A DNA stretch of 52,982 bases. Source: Fidelibacterota bacterium. GTDB taxonomy: Bacteria > Marinisomatota > Marinisomatia > SCGC-AAA003-L08 > GCA-002719095. Position numbers and translations under genes: made by a program. Positions 34,667 to 43,781 of the stretch are shown here, in pieces. How positions within the stretch are numbered: position 1 is the first letter of the stretch; every line of letters begins with the position of its first letter. The notes under the pieces are model-generated. The model ran no database searches, was not told where the DNA came from, and saw nothing but the letters and a program-made list of their open reading frames with translations. The stretch lies in contig PAHI01000038.1 in assembly GCA_002705575.1 (NCBI GenBank), positions 1 to 52,982 of the forward strand, given 5' to 3'.

Positions 34667-35566
34667 TTAATCTAATTGAAGTAGGTATGATTTAGCTTTT
34701 GCAACAAATTCTCCTTGAGGATATTGATCTATATAATTTTGCAGCTCTTTTTTAGCCTTAGCGTTATCTTCAAGCTTTATATAACAAATACCTATTTTCA
34801 ACTGAGCATCATCCTCTTTTTTTTCATTTGGAAAACCAAAAACTTTTTTGAATTCGGAAAGAGCAATATCATACTGACCTTTAGCAAAATAAGCCTCACC
34901 CATCCAATATTGACAATTTTCGGACAAATCATGACTTTTATTACTTGATAAAAGCTCTTTAAATCCTCTAATACTCATATCGTAATCTTCATTAATATAA
35001 TTTTTATAATATTTAGAATACTTCTCTCTAAATTCTTGATCAGATATTTTTTTGACAGGAACATCATCAAAACTTGCATCAGACCCTGATATATATTCAA
35101 TTAAAGATTTTCGCAAGGTGGAAACTTCATTATCAAGGATGACATATCTTTCATTCATATCAAACCTAACGCTATCAAAGAACATTGTATATCTATCTAC
35201 ACGTTCTTTATTTAGCTTAACCTTCATTTGAAGCTGAGCCATTTCACCAACAACATTTACGTCAGTAGTATCCTCTTTGCCAATAGATGTTTTATTTATT
35301 TTCATTTGATCTTGTAAATTTTTTAAAACTTCTTTTATAAATAATACATCTGAACCAATGCTATCAATTTTACTTTCCAAGTAATCAATATCTGTTTTAT
35401 GTGATTTTATTTCAGCACCTTGCTTATTATGCAATCCATAAAGCTGATTTAATTCAACCTGTGGCTCTTCTTCAAACAATTCATCTGGACTAGACGCACC
35501 TTTTTTCCAAGGCAACTTTGAGCAACCTACAATAAAAATAGCTCCAATTATTATAAAGTTTTTCAT
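34667..35566 (-). CDS. CpoB/YbgF-like TPR lipoprotein
   Basis: A 299-residue envelope protein from the chosen ATG (MKNFIIIGAIFIVGCSKLPW), which gives a classic lipobox with Cys at 15. A longer start would add a non-signal extension. The middle (about 45-155) is a heptad-rich coiled coil, and the C-terminal third has TPR units ending in YPQGEFVAKAKSYLLQL, with NCQYWMGEAYFAKGQYDIALSEFKKV. This coiled-coil plus TPR layout is that of CpoB/YbgF, which coordinates outer-membrane constriction and peptidoglycan synthesis in Proteobacteria. Here it follows rodA, which fits a cell-wall role. Presence of a lipid anchor differs from E. coli CpoB. Confidence 0.75.
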   Translation of the reverse strand: MKNFIIIGAIFIVGCSKLPWKKGASSPDELFEEEPQVELNQLYGLHNKQGAEIKSHKTDIDYLESKIDSIGSDVLFIKEVLKNLQDQMKINKTSIGKEDTTDVNVVGEMAQLQMKVKLNKERVDRYTMFFDSVRFDMNERYVILDNEVSTLRKSLIEYISGSDASFDDVPVKKISDQEFREKYSKYYKNYINEDYDMSIRGFKELLSSNKSHDLSENCQYWMGEAYFAKGQYDIALSEFKKVFGFPNEKKEDDAQLKIGICYIKLEDNAKAKKELQNYIDQYPQGEFVAKAKSYLLQLD

Positions 35567-35631
35567 ATCTTGTTTTTTATAGACTCCTATCTGGTTCATA
35601 ATTTATACTAAACATCAATATATAAAAAGGG

Positions 35632-36921
35632 TTAGTTTGAAACATGCGAAGAAATTATCTTATTTGCAACGGAAAACATTAAAAAGTTTGTCACTAAATA
35701 CGTTCCTCCATAGCTCAAAAAAGGGAAAGGTAAGCCTGTTACAGGCAACATACCTGAAACGATACAAAGATTGACAAACGAATGAAAAAACCAAATAGAG
35801 CAAAATCCTACGATTATCAACTGCTCAAATCTATTTGGGCATTTATCTATATAAACAATCATCCAGTAAAAAAAATATATCAAACAAGTCAACAGAACAA
35901 CGACCCCAAATAAACCATACTGTTCAGCTAGAGCAGAAACAATAAAGTCAGACTCATATATAGGCATCATTTTAAATTCAGTCAAAAGACCTTTCCCTAA
36001 TCCTTTTCCGCTAAGTCCTCCTGAGCCAATAGCATCATACGAACTATTAATTTGATATGCATAATTATTTCTATACATATGAGGGTCCAAATACGCAAGA
36101 ATTCTATTAATCCAATAACTAGTTTCAAGCTTCTGAAAAAATTGCTTTGTAAGCATTGTTATTAATAGATTAACAGAAACAATTAGTGTAGATACATAGA
36201 CATTAAGAATATTTCTATATCTTATGAACAAAATTAGGGTTATTCCAATAACCCAAACTGAAAATAAAATAAAAAAATACGTTTCACCTACCTCTATAGC
36301 ATTTGTTTTAGAGCTAAATTCATAAATAAATGATATAAAAAATGATACGAATGGAGACACCACTAATAAAATATCGACCAATTTTATGTTTGCCCAAAGC
36401 ATCATAGGAAATATTAAAAATAAATACACTAACGATGTCCCTAAATCAGGTTGTTGAATAATAAAAAAAACTACAAAAAAAGAACATAAAATAATGAAAA
36501 GAACAATACCAAACCTCTTTTCTACTGACCTTTGAGCTAAAACTTTTGCAATAAAAAATACAAAAAAAAGCTTACCAAATTCAGATGGCTGAAAATTTAT
36601 AAACCCTACAGACAACCATCTTCTCGAATGATTAACCTCTATTCCAAACAATATTGTTAAAAACAATAGCCCAATTATAAAAAAATACAATTGATATGAA
36701 TTTTTATAAATAAAATCAATTCTTATGTATGAAAAAAAATAAAAAGAACAAATCCCTAAAAACATCCATCTCAATTGAGAGTAAAACAAATACTCTTTTT
36801 CAATGCTTGAATATTTCAATAACATCAAACTCATAAAAATAAGTATAACAATTGGTAAGAAAATCTTAGCCTTGATTTTAAACCTATATTCAAAATCTAT
36901 AATTCTTTTAATAATATCCAT
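35632..36921 (-). CDS. rodA: Peptidoglycan glycosyltransferase RodA
   Basis: SEDS-family polymerase of lateral-wall peptidoglycan. 429 residues with about ten transmembrane helices. SEDS landmarks are RRWLSVGFINFQPSEFGKL, QQPDLGTSLVYLF (the catalytic-type Asp of Q-P-D-L-G-T), GSGGLSGKGLGKG, and PIYESDFIVSALAEQYG (family P...tDFIFsv..Ee.G), ending in GLPFPFLSYGGTYL. It overlaps mrdA by 14 bases, as expected for a RodA-PBP2 pair. Confidence 0.96.
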   Translation of the reverse strand: MDIIKRIIDFEYRFKIKAKIFLPIVILIFMSLMLLKYSSIEKEYLFYSQLRWMFLGICSFYFFSYIRIDFIYKNSYQLYFFIIGLLFLTILFGIEVNHSRRWLSVGFINFQPSEFGKLFFVFFIAKVLAQRSVEKRFGIVLFIILCSFFVVFFIIQQPDLGTSLVYLFLIFPMMLWANIKLVDILLVVSPFVSFFISFIYEFSSKTNAIEVGETYFFILFSVWVIGITLILFIRYRNILNVYVSTLIVSVNLLITMLTKQFFQKLETSYWINRILAYLDPHMYRNNYAYQINSSYDAIGSGGLSGKGLGKGLLTEFKMMPIYESDFIVSALAEQYGLFGVVVLLTCLIYFFYWMIVYIDKCPNRFEQLIIVGFCSIWFFHSFVNLCIVSGMLPVTGLPFPFLSYGGTYLVTNFLMFSVANKIISSHVSN

Positions 36922-38650
36922 TTAATGTATTTAACTCAATAATCTTATTAAATATTTTTCTAGCTATATCAGTTGCTAATTCTCCTCCCTTACCACCATT
37001 TTCAAGCATAACAACGATTGAAACCATATCTTTTTTTTCCTTATATTCCATATAGCCTGCATACCAAGCATGGGGACTTTTACCACCACTTTGTTGTGCA
37101 GTTCCTGTTTTTCCCATTACCATAACATCACTATTTTTTAATCGAGCTCTTTTAGCCGTACCCCAATCTAAATAAACAGCATCTTTCATAGATGACTTTA
37201 TTAAATTCAATTTTTTTTTGTTTAGACTTATTTTTCTAACATCTGAATTATAATCTTTATTAATATGCGGCGAAAACATAAACCCATCATTGGCTATAAT
37301 ATTAATCATTTGAATTACCTGCAGAGGAGTTACTCTCATTTCTTGACCAATAACCATATTAAGCATTTTACTCTTTGACATATCATGAGACAACACAGCT
37401 TTTTTCTCATACAATAAATCAATTCCAGTTAATTTGCCAAAACCTAAAGTATCCATCCAAGAATACCATTTTTTCCTATAAAAACGATTATAGTTATCAA
37501 TAACTGAATGATAAAAATATATATTGCATGATTCTACGATAGCATCAATTAGATTCACATCTCCGTGCCCTCCCTCTTTCCAGCATTTTTTAGGTCTTTG
37601 ATTCTCAGATTTAAACTCATAAGCACCATCACAATTATAAGTTTTATAAGGATCTACTCCTAACTCAAGCAACATAATAGCAACTGGAAGCTTAATAACA
37701 GATCCTGGCTCATACACATTTATAGCTCTATTTAAAAACGGCCCATTCAAAGAATTTAAAGAATCTAATTCAGACTGACTTATTCCTTTTAATATTTTTT
37801 TTATATCAATGGTAGGAGAATTAACATAAGCTAAAAGCTCTCCGTTCTTTGGATTAGAACAAATAACAGTTCCTACAACATCTTTTATTAAATCATAAAT
37901 ATATGTTTGCAAGTGTATATCTATTGTCAAATTTAGATTAGCACCTGAAATAGGCTTTTTCTGACTATAAATACCATCCATATATAAACCTCTATCCATC
38001 CCCATAGCATCAAATAGACGATATTCTTTACCATTTATTCCAGATAATAAATTATTATAGAATCTTTCTAAACCTCCACTACCACGACTAGGATTTAAAT
38101 ATATTTTATCAAAAATAGGATTCTCAGAACTATATCTTTCAATTTTAGTGGCCCCAAGTATATGTGCCATATGCATATTAGAATCATAAAAATAATCCCT
38201 TATAAAAACCTCTCTTACAACTAATCCAGGAAAATGATTTCTCTGCTCTTCAATTTTAAAAATAACATCTTGATCAATTTTATTCTTAATAGATAATGGC
38301 TTAAATTTTCTACTAATAGTATTTTTATTTAAAAATTTAATTTTTTCTTTTATTTCTGAAGTATCAAACGGAACATAATAATTTAAAAGCTTATAATTAA
38401 AATGATTATTTACATCATAAGGAACTACTTGCAAATCATATACTTTTGAATTCACTACAATATTTAGACTACTTCTATCTAATATATTACCTCGAGGAGC
38501 CTCTATAGGCAGAACTCTTACAACTTTATTAATAGCTCTATCTTTAAAAGTCTCATATTGAATTACTTGAAGATAAAAAAACTTAACAAAAACCAAAAAG
38601 AATAGCATAAAAACAATCGCTATTGATATTGTTCTTTTATTGCTGTACAT
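36908..38650 (-). CDS. mrdA: Penicillin-binding protein 2
   Basis: Transpeptidase partner of RodA in the elongasome. 580 residues: N-terminal transmembrane helix (about 8-28), a PBP dimerisation domain with APRGNILDRS, and the transpeptidase domain with SxxK (Ser317-Val-Ile-Lys320 in EPGSVIK), SxN (Ser374-Cys-Asn376) and KTGT (514-517). NPKNGELLAYV and HAWYAGY are also typical. All catalytic residues are present, so it should be beta-lactam sensitive in principle. It follows mreD by six bases. Confidence 0.96.
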   Translation of the reverse strand: MYSNKRTISIAIVFMLFFLVFVKFFYLQVIQYETFKDRAINKVVRVLPIEAPRGNILDRSSLNIVVNSKVYDLQVVPYDVNNHFNYKLLNYYVPFDTSEIKEKIKFLNKNTISRKFKPLSIKNKIDQDVIFKIEEQRNHFPGLVVREVFIRDYFYDSNMHMAHILGATKIERYSSENPIFDKIYLNPSRGSGGLERFYNNLLSGINGKEYRLFDAMGMDRGLYMDGIYSQKKPISGANLNLTIDIHLQTYIYDLIKDVVGTVICSNPKNGELLAYVNSPTIDIKKILKGISQSELDSLNSLNGPFLNRAINVYEPGSVIKLPVAIMLLELGVDPYKTYNCDGAYEFKSENQRPKKCWKEGGHGDVNLIDAIVESCNIYFYHSVIDNYNRFYRKKWYSWMDTLGFGKLTGIDLLYEKKAVLSHDMSKSKMLNMVIGQEMRVTPLQVIQMINIIANDGFMFSPHINKDYNSDVRKISLNKKKLNLIKSSMKDAVYLDWGTAKRARLKNSDVMVMGKTGTAQQSGGKSPHAWYAGYMEYKEKKDMVSIVVMLENGGKGGELATDIARKIFNKIIELNTLNGYY

Positions 38651-38656
38651 ATTTCA

Positions 38657-39139
38657 TTATTCAAATAACTTTTTATTATAAAAATATTTATTGAGAAAAA
38701 TAAAAATCACTACAACTATTACAGAATTAATAAAAATACATAATAAATCAAAAAAGGCTAACGAATACTTAAAATATAAATATTTATTTAAAAATGAAAA
38801 AAACAACACCGTAAGCATATATATCAATTGAAAATGTTGCGTCCAATTACTTGCATTCATTTTAATTAATGCTACAAAATAGCAAAATATCGGCGTAAAC
38901 AATGTATTAAATCCTAAATAATTTGAATCAAGATCAAGATCCATAAGAAATCCTAATAAACTACCTAATAATATTAATTGATACCTCTTTAAAAAAAACG
39001 ATTGTATAAGCAAATACAAATAAAAAAAATCAACACCAATAGTATAAGAGCTTTCAACCAGACTAAAGCCTAAGGGCATATACCATGAAACAATGAATAA
39101 AAGATATATTTGAAAAAATACTTTGAATATAACTTTCAT
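38657..39139 (-). CDS. mreD: Rod-shape-determining protein MreD
   Basis: A small polytopic membrane protein (160 residues, about five hydrophobic segments). It is assigned from its position between mreC and mrdA, size, topology and the LLGSLLGFLMDLDLDSNYLGFNTLF segment, which matches the conserved GxxxDxxxxxxxGxxxL region of MreD. It overlaps the mreC stop by 4 bases. Sequence conservation in MreD is always low, so context carries much of the weight. Confidence 0.85.
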   Translation of the reverse strand: MKVIFKVFFQIYLLFIVSWYMPLGFSLVESSYTIGVDFFYLYLLIQSFFLKRYQLILLGSLLGFLMDLDLDSNYLGFNTLFTPIFCYFVALIKMNASNWTQHFQLIYMLTVLFFSFLNKYLYFKYSLAFFDLLCIFINSVIVVVIFIFLNKYFYNKKLFE

Positions 39140-39960
39140 TTAAAAGATCCCGCATTAATAATAAATAGATTTCTCATGTAGCCTAAATCTGCTAAAATTT
39201 TTACAAATACTTTTTTAAAAGGAGAGTTTTCCTCTTTATTAAATACATCAGTTACAACGCACACAGGTATATCCTTTAAATATATATCAGACTTGTACGA
39301 TGTTATCATAGTGTCTCCAACCATTATATTTGAATTAAGACTAACACCCAACAACTTACATTTAGAACCAGAAAAAGGAACCATTAATGCGACAAAACTT
39401 GCTCTTTCCTTATTTTCTACTATCACTTTATTATTTACATCATTAATTAATTGTACAACTGATGTTCTATTGCCAATATCAATAATTCTACCTATCAAAT
39501 TTCCTTGAATATCAACAGCAATATAGTTTTCAGAAAAACTTTCTTTTTTGAAACCAAAATCCTCTTTACCAATATCTATAATAACAGAACTAGATATTTG
39601 CGGATTGCTATGAGATAAAACATTTGCAGTATAAAATTTACTAGCATCAGATAGAATAAATCTATTTTTTAATGCAACAACTTCTTCTAAATACTCAATA
39701 TATGATTCTTTGCTACTATAATTCAAAGAATCAAGCGCTAATTTTAATTTATATAATTTAAATTGCCTAAACTGATCCTTACTACTGACGAATTCAGTAA
39801 TTTCAATTAATGGAGATGAGACTATAAGCCTTAAATCTAACCAATATGATTTTATTGTTTTTATAAAGTATGAATCGCTATTAAAAAAAACAACCAAAGA
39901 TAAAAGTGTAGAAAAAATTAAAGCTAACGTAGTTTTATTTGAAGCTGTATAATAAAACAA
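39136..39960 (-). CDS. mreC: Rod-shape-determining protein MreC
   Basis: A bitopic elongasome scaffold of 274 residues: N-terminal transmembrane helix (about 10-26), a coiled coil near residues 60-95, then the beta-rich MreC domain. Typical MreC elements are NPQISSSVIIDIGKEDFGF, NYIAVDIQGNLIGRIIDIGNRTSVVQLINDVNNKV and GDTMITSYKSDIYLKDIPV. It lies 15 bases after mreB. Confidence 0.92.
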   Translation of the reverse strand: MFYYTASNKTTLALIFSTLLSLVVFFNSDSYFIKTIKSYWLDLRLIVSSPLIEITEFVSSKDQFRQFKLYKLKLALDSLNYSSKESYIEYLEEVVALKNRFILSDASKFYTANVLSHSNPQISSSVIIDIGKEDFGFKKESFSENYIAVDIQGNLIGRIIDIGNRTSVVQLINDVNNKVIVENKERASFVALMVPFSGSKCKLLGVSLNSNIMVGDTMITSYKSDIYLKDIPVCVVTDVFNKEENSPFKKVFVKILADLGYMRNLFIINAGSFK

Positions 39961-39975
39961 TTCTATGTAATTTAG

Positions 39976-40989
39976 TTAAAGCAGTACATTTCTATACTTT
40001 CTAAAATCTTCAACAATCATACCTGTTCCCTTAACAACTGAAAGCAATGGATTTTCAGCTACATGCACAGGAAGTCCTGTTTTGTTTTTTATATGAGTAT
40101 CAATGTTTTTTAAAAGTGCTCCACCCCCAGTAAGAATAATACCATAATCAATAATATCAGAATGATGCTCAGGAGGAGCTTTATCTAATGCTTTTCTTAT
40201 TGCATTTGTTATCTGAAAAACTGTCTCTGATAAAGCTTGCCTGATTTCATCTGAATCAACTTCTAAAATTCTAGAAATACCAGAAACCAAATCCTTACCT
40301 TTAACAGTTATTTTTTTAGCCTCTATTCTTATAGCAGAGCCAACCTCACATTTAATTTTTTCTGCAGTACGTTCTCCTATTTCTAATTTATGCTGGTTTC
40401 TAAACCAGTCTACTATGGATTGAGTCTGCTCATCGCCAGCTATGTCTATAGTCTCTAATGTACCAATACCACTTAAAGAAATAACAGCAATTTCCGTTGT
40501 TCCACCTCCTATATCAACAATCATATTACCTATAGGCTTTTTAACATCAATACCAATACCAATAGCTGCAGCCATAGGCTCTTCAACTAAAAAAACTTCG
40601 CTTGCATTAGCCAGCTCAGCAGATTCTTTAACTGCCCTTCTTTCTACATCTGTAATACCTGAGGGTATACATATTATAATTCTAGGCCTAGCCAATCTAC
40701 TTGTTTTTATTTTTCTTATAAAACCTTGAATCATAGCATCAGTCATCTTATAATCTGCAATAACACCATCTTGGAGAGGCCTTATTGTTATTATAGAGCT
40801 ATGAGTTCTACCCAACATCTCTTTAGCATCTTTTCCAACTGCTATTATCTTTCCATCAACAATATTTTTTGCAACTATAGAAGGCTCATTCAAAGTAAGA
40901 CCTTTACCTTTAACCCATATCAAAGTATTTGCAGTTCCAAGATCTATTGCAAGATCACCCGAAATCATATTTTTAAATTGTCCTAACAT
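39976..40989 (-). CDS. mreB: Rod-shape-determining protein MreB
   Basis: Bacterial actin that organises lateral-wall synthesis. 337 residues with phosphate-1 loop DLGTANTLIWVKGKG, LNEPSIVA, RPLQDGVIADY, the VGGGTTE-type phosphate-2 loop (DIGGGTTEIAVISLSG), EEPMAAAIG, and the adenosine motif TGGGALLKNID. It starts ten bases after purH with an AAGGA Shine-Dalgarno. It leads the block mreB-mreC-mreD-mrdA-rodA, the standard order. Confidence 0.98.
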   Translation of the reverse strand: MLGQFKNMISGDLAIDLGTANTLIWVKGKGLTLNEPSIVAKNIVDGKIIAVGKDAKEMLGRTHSSIITIRPLQDGVIADYKMTDAMIQGFIRKIKTSRLARPRIIICIPSGITDVERRAVKESAELANASEVFLVEEPMAAAIGIGIDVKKPIGNMIVDIGGGTTEIAVISLSGIGTLETIDIAGDEQTQSIVDWFRNQHKLEIGERTAEKIKCEVGSAIRIEAKKITVKGKDLVSGISRILEVDSDEIRQALSETVFQITNAIRKALDKAPPEHHSDIIDYGIILTGGGALLKNIDTHIKNKTGLPVHVAENPLLSVVKGTGMIVEDFRKYRNVLL

Positions 40990-40999
40990 AACATAATCC

Positions 41000-42532
41000 T
41001 TAATGATAAAAATGTCTACTCGAAGTAAACACCATACTAATCCCTAAATCATCAGCAACATTAATATTTTCCTGGTCATTAATAGAGCCTCCAGGTTGAA
41101 TTATAGATTTTACTCCATTCTTAGCTGCAAGCTCTATACAGTCAGAAAAAGGGAAAAAAGCATCTGACGCCATAATTGATTTATCTAAATTTAAGCTAAA
41201 TTGTTTAATTTTTCTAATAGCAATTTCTGCTGAATCAATTCTTGACATTTGTCCTGCTCCTACACCTAGAATTTGCTTACTATTAGCAATAACAATTGCA
41301 TTAGATTTAACAAAACGAACCAATTTCCAACCTAAAACAAGACCGCTAATCTCACTACGAGAAGGTTTCTTTTTTGTAACAATTTTGTAATCACTAAAAT
41401 CTTTACTGAAGAAATCTTTTTCTTGCAACAGGTATCCTCCTGAAGCTGTCCTTATATCATACTTATTATTCAAACTTTCATAATCAGAAGAAATAACTCT
41501 AAGATTATCTTTCTGCTTAAAAACCTCTAATGCTTCCTTACTATAATCAGGAGCTATTACACATTCTAAAAAAGGCTCCACCAACTTTTTAGCAAGAACC
41601 TCTTCAACCTTTCCATTAAAAGAAATAATTCCCCCAAAATAACTTACGGGGTCACAACTGACAGCTCTTTTATATGCATCTAGCAAATCTTCACCTAATG
41701 CAAAACCACAAGGATTTGAGTGTTTTATTATCGAACATGACGGTTCTTTAAAATTATTAACAATATCATACCCACTACCAATATCTAAATAATTATTATA
41801 TGATAATTTCTTACCCTGATATTTCAACCAATTTAAATTGGCCCCACTACTAACACAAAATGATGCTTTTTGATGGGGGTTTTCACCATATCGTAAATCT
41901 TGAACTTTTTCAAGATATAAAAACTGAGTATCAGATTTCAAAAAATTTTCATCCTTATTAAAATAAGAATATATATTGCTATCATATTGCGAAGTCCTAA
42001 AAAATACCCTAGATGCTAAAACTTTCCTCAAACCTAGATTAATCGTCTTATTTTCTTGATCAAATTCATTGATGAATTCCAAGTAATCACTAATATCAGA
42101 CAAAACGCATACAGAGTGATAATTTTTAGCAGCGGCCCTCAACATTGAAGGTCCTCCTATATCGATATATTCAATTGCTTTTTTCATTGGCAGCTTCTTT
42201 TTAACAGCCTCATCGACAAAAGGATATAAATTAACTACAATTAAATCAATTGTTTTACCGTTAATTTTATTTAAATCGTCCAAATGATTATTGTTATCCC
42301 TGTCTGCTAAGATTCCTCCAAATATTTTTGGATTCAATGTTTTAACCCGACCATTCATAACTGAATCCATACCTGTAATCTCACTGATTTCAGTAACAGG
42401 AATATTATTATCATTTAAATACTTATGAGTTCCTCCTGTAGAGATAATCTCTATGCCATTTTTATTCAAAAAATTAGCTAAATCTAACAACCCATCTTTA
42501 TTCCAAACACTAATAAGTGCTCTTTTTATCAT
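41000..42532 (-). CDS. purH: Bifunctional AICAR transformylase/IMP cyclohydrolase
   Basis: Last two steps of IMP synthesis. 510 residues: the N-terminal MGS-like cyclohydrolase domain (ALISVWNKDGLLDLANFL, ISTGGTHKYL, KTLNPKIFGGILAD, IDIGGPSMLRAAAKN) and the C-terminal transformylase domain (RYGENPHQKASF, CSIIKHSNPCGFALG, ASDAFFPFSDCIELAAKNGVKSIIQPGGSINDQE). The KH and SNPCG residues expected for catalysis are present. It overlaps purN by 4 bases. Confidence 0.98.
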   Translation of the reverse strand: MIKRALISVWNKDGLLDLANFLNKNGIEIISTGGTHKYLNDNNIPVTEISEITGMDSVMNGRVKTLNPKIFGGILADRDNNNHLDDLNKINGKTIDLIVVNLYPFVDEAVKKKLPMKKAIEYIDIGGPSMLRAAAKNYHSVCVLSDISDYLEFINEFDQENKTINLGLRKVLASRVFFRTSQYDSNIYSYFNKDENFLKSDTQFLYLEKVQDLRYGENPHQKASFCVSSGANLNWLKYQGKKLSYNNYLDIGSGYDIVNNFKEPSCSIIKHSNPCGFALGEDLLDAYKRAVSCDPVSYFGGIISFNGKVEEVLAKKLVEPFLECVIAPDYSKEALEVFKQKDNLRVISSDYESLNNKYDIRTASGGYLLQEKDFFSKDFSDYKIVTKKKPSRSEISGLVLGWKLVRFVKSNAIVIANSKQILGVGAGQMSRIDSAEIAIRKIKQFSLNLDKSIMASDAFFPFSDCIELAAKNGVKSIIQPGGSINDQENINVADDLGISMVFTSSRHFYH

Positions 42533-43167
42533 TTATTTCTCCTTAAAACAAAAGGTAAATTATTCTTAAATATAATCTCATTCAAACAAAATTTCTTAAC
42601 GATATAAGGTAAAATCTTATGCTCAATTGCTAAAACTTTTTTCGATATACTATCTGGGTTATCGCTAACTGAAACCCTAACTTTTTCCTGCATAATAACT
42701 GGACCATTATCATAAAACTCATCTACAAAATGTACACTAGCACCTGTAAAAGCAACTTTAGAATCTATAACAGCCTTATGCACTTTCATACCATAAAAAC
42801 CTTTTCCTCCAAAAGATGGAAGCAATGATGGATGAACATTTATTATTTTATTTTTATAATTCATAATAACACTTTGAGGAATCATCTTAAGATAACCAGC
42901 TAATACAACTAAATCAATCTTTTCAGATTCCAAAATATTCAATAAATAATCACCATAAATATCTCTATCTTCAATTATTTTTTTATTTATTACATTAATT
43001 TTAATTTTATTTTTTTTAGCAAAACTTATAGCTTTTGAATTAGGATTCTCACTAATAACCACTCCTATAATGCCATTAATAGAGCCGTTACAAATATGTC
43101 TATATATTTCCATAAAGTTGGTTCCTGTTCCTGATACAAAAATAGCAATTTTTTTTGGAATCAGCAC
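42529..43167 (-). CDS. purN: Phosphoribosylglycinamide formyltransferase
   Basis: Formyl-THF-dependent GAR transformylase of purine synthesis. About 212 residues with KKIAIFVSGTGTNF, VVISENPNSKAISFAKK, LVVLAGYLKMIP and INVHPSLLPSFGGKGFYGMKVHKAVI (catalytic Asn and His of the family), then GASVHFVDEFYDNGPVI. The start is uncertain. GTG at 43167 (VLIPKKIAIF) is preferred, with a 7-base overlap with the kinase gene; a TTG three codons earlier is possible. It is followed by purH, an unusually compact purine pair. Confidence 0.94.
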   Translation of the reverse strand: MLIPKKIAIFVSGTGTNFMEIYRHICNGSINGIIGVVISENPNSKAISFAKKNKIKINVINKKIIEDRDIYGDYLLNILESEKIDLVVLAGYLKMIPQSVIMNYKNKIINVHPSLLPSFGGKGFYGMKVHKAVIDSKVAFTGASVHFVDEFYDNGPVIMQEKVRVSVSDNPDSISKKVLAIEHKILPYIVKKFCLNEIIFKNNLPFVLRRNK

Positions 43168-43781
43168 TCTAGACAATCTTCAACTTTTTTATAAATAGCA
43201 TCTAGCTTTTCTTTATCTTTAAATACATTAAAATTATCTGTATCAATCACCAATATTTTTATTTTTTTTTCGTTTTTTGTCCATGTATTATAAGCAGTGT
43301 TTAACTGATGTAAATATTCTGGATCAATATTTTTTTCAAATGCTCTATTACGTTTTTTAATCCTAGATATTAATGTATCAGTTGATGCTTTTAAATAAAT
43401 TATAATATCTGGTTTTTTTAAAAACTGAACCATATTTTGAAACAGACTTCTATATGTATTCCAGTCTCGATTAGACATATGTCCTAAAGAATGAAGATTG
43501 CGTGCAAAAATTTCAACATCCTCATAAATAGTACGATCTTGAATAACCCCTTTTTCATTATTTGACATATCAATTTGACTTGCAAAACGATGTTGTAAAA
43601 AATATATCTGAAGGTTGAAACTCCAACGATTCATATCTCCATAAAAGTCACTTAAATATGGGTTATCAATCACCGATTCATAATACTCATCCCAGCTATA
43701 TCTCTCAGCCAATAATCTAGTAAACGTAGTTTTGCCTACACCAATATTACCAGCTATGCCAATAAATGGAGCACCTGTCAT
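43161..43781 (-). CDS. Deoxynucleoside kinase (deoxyadenosine/deoxyguanosine-type)
   Basis: Salvage kinase phosphorylating deoxynucleosides. 206 residues with P-loop GIAGNIGVGKTTF, YYESVIDNPYLSDFYGDMNRWSFNLQIYFLQHRF (substrate-site Glu and Gln), the DRTIYED motif (family DRS), and a lid RIKKRNRAFEKNID. The pattern is that of the dNK family rather than thymidylate kinase. Substrate (dA/dG) is inferred from typical FCB homologues. It overlaps mtaB by 4 bases and purN by 7. Confidence 0.9.
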   Translation of the reverse strand: MTGAPFIGIAGNIGVGKTTFTRLLAERYSWDEYYESVIDNPYLSDFYGDMNRWSFNLQIYFLQHRFASQIDMSNNEKGVIQDRTIYEDVEIFARNLHSLGHMSNRDWNTYRSLFQNMVQFLKKPDIIIYLKASTDTLISRIKKRNRAFEKNIDPEYLHQLNTAYNTWTKNEKKIKILVIDTDNFNVFKDKEKLDAIYKKVEDCLEC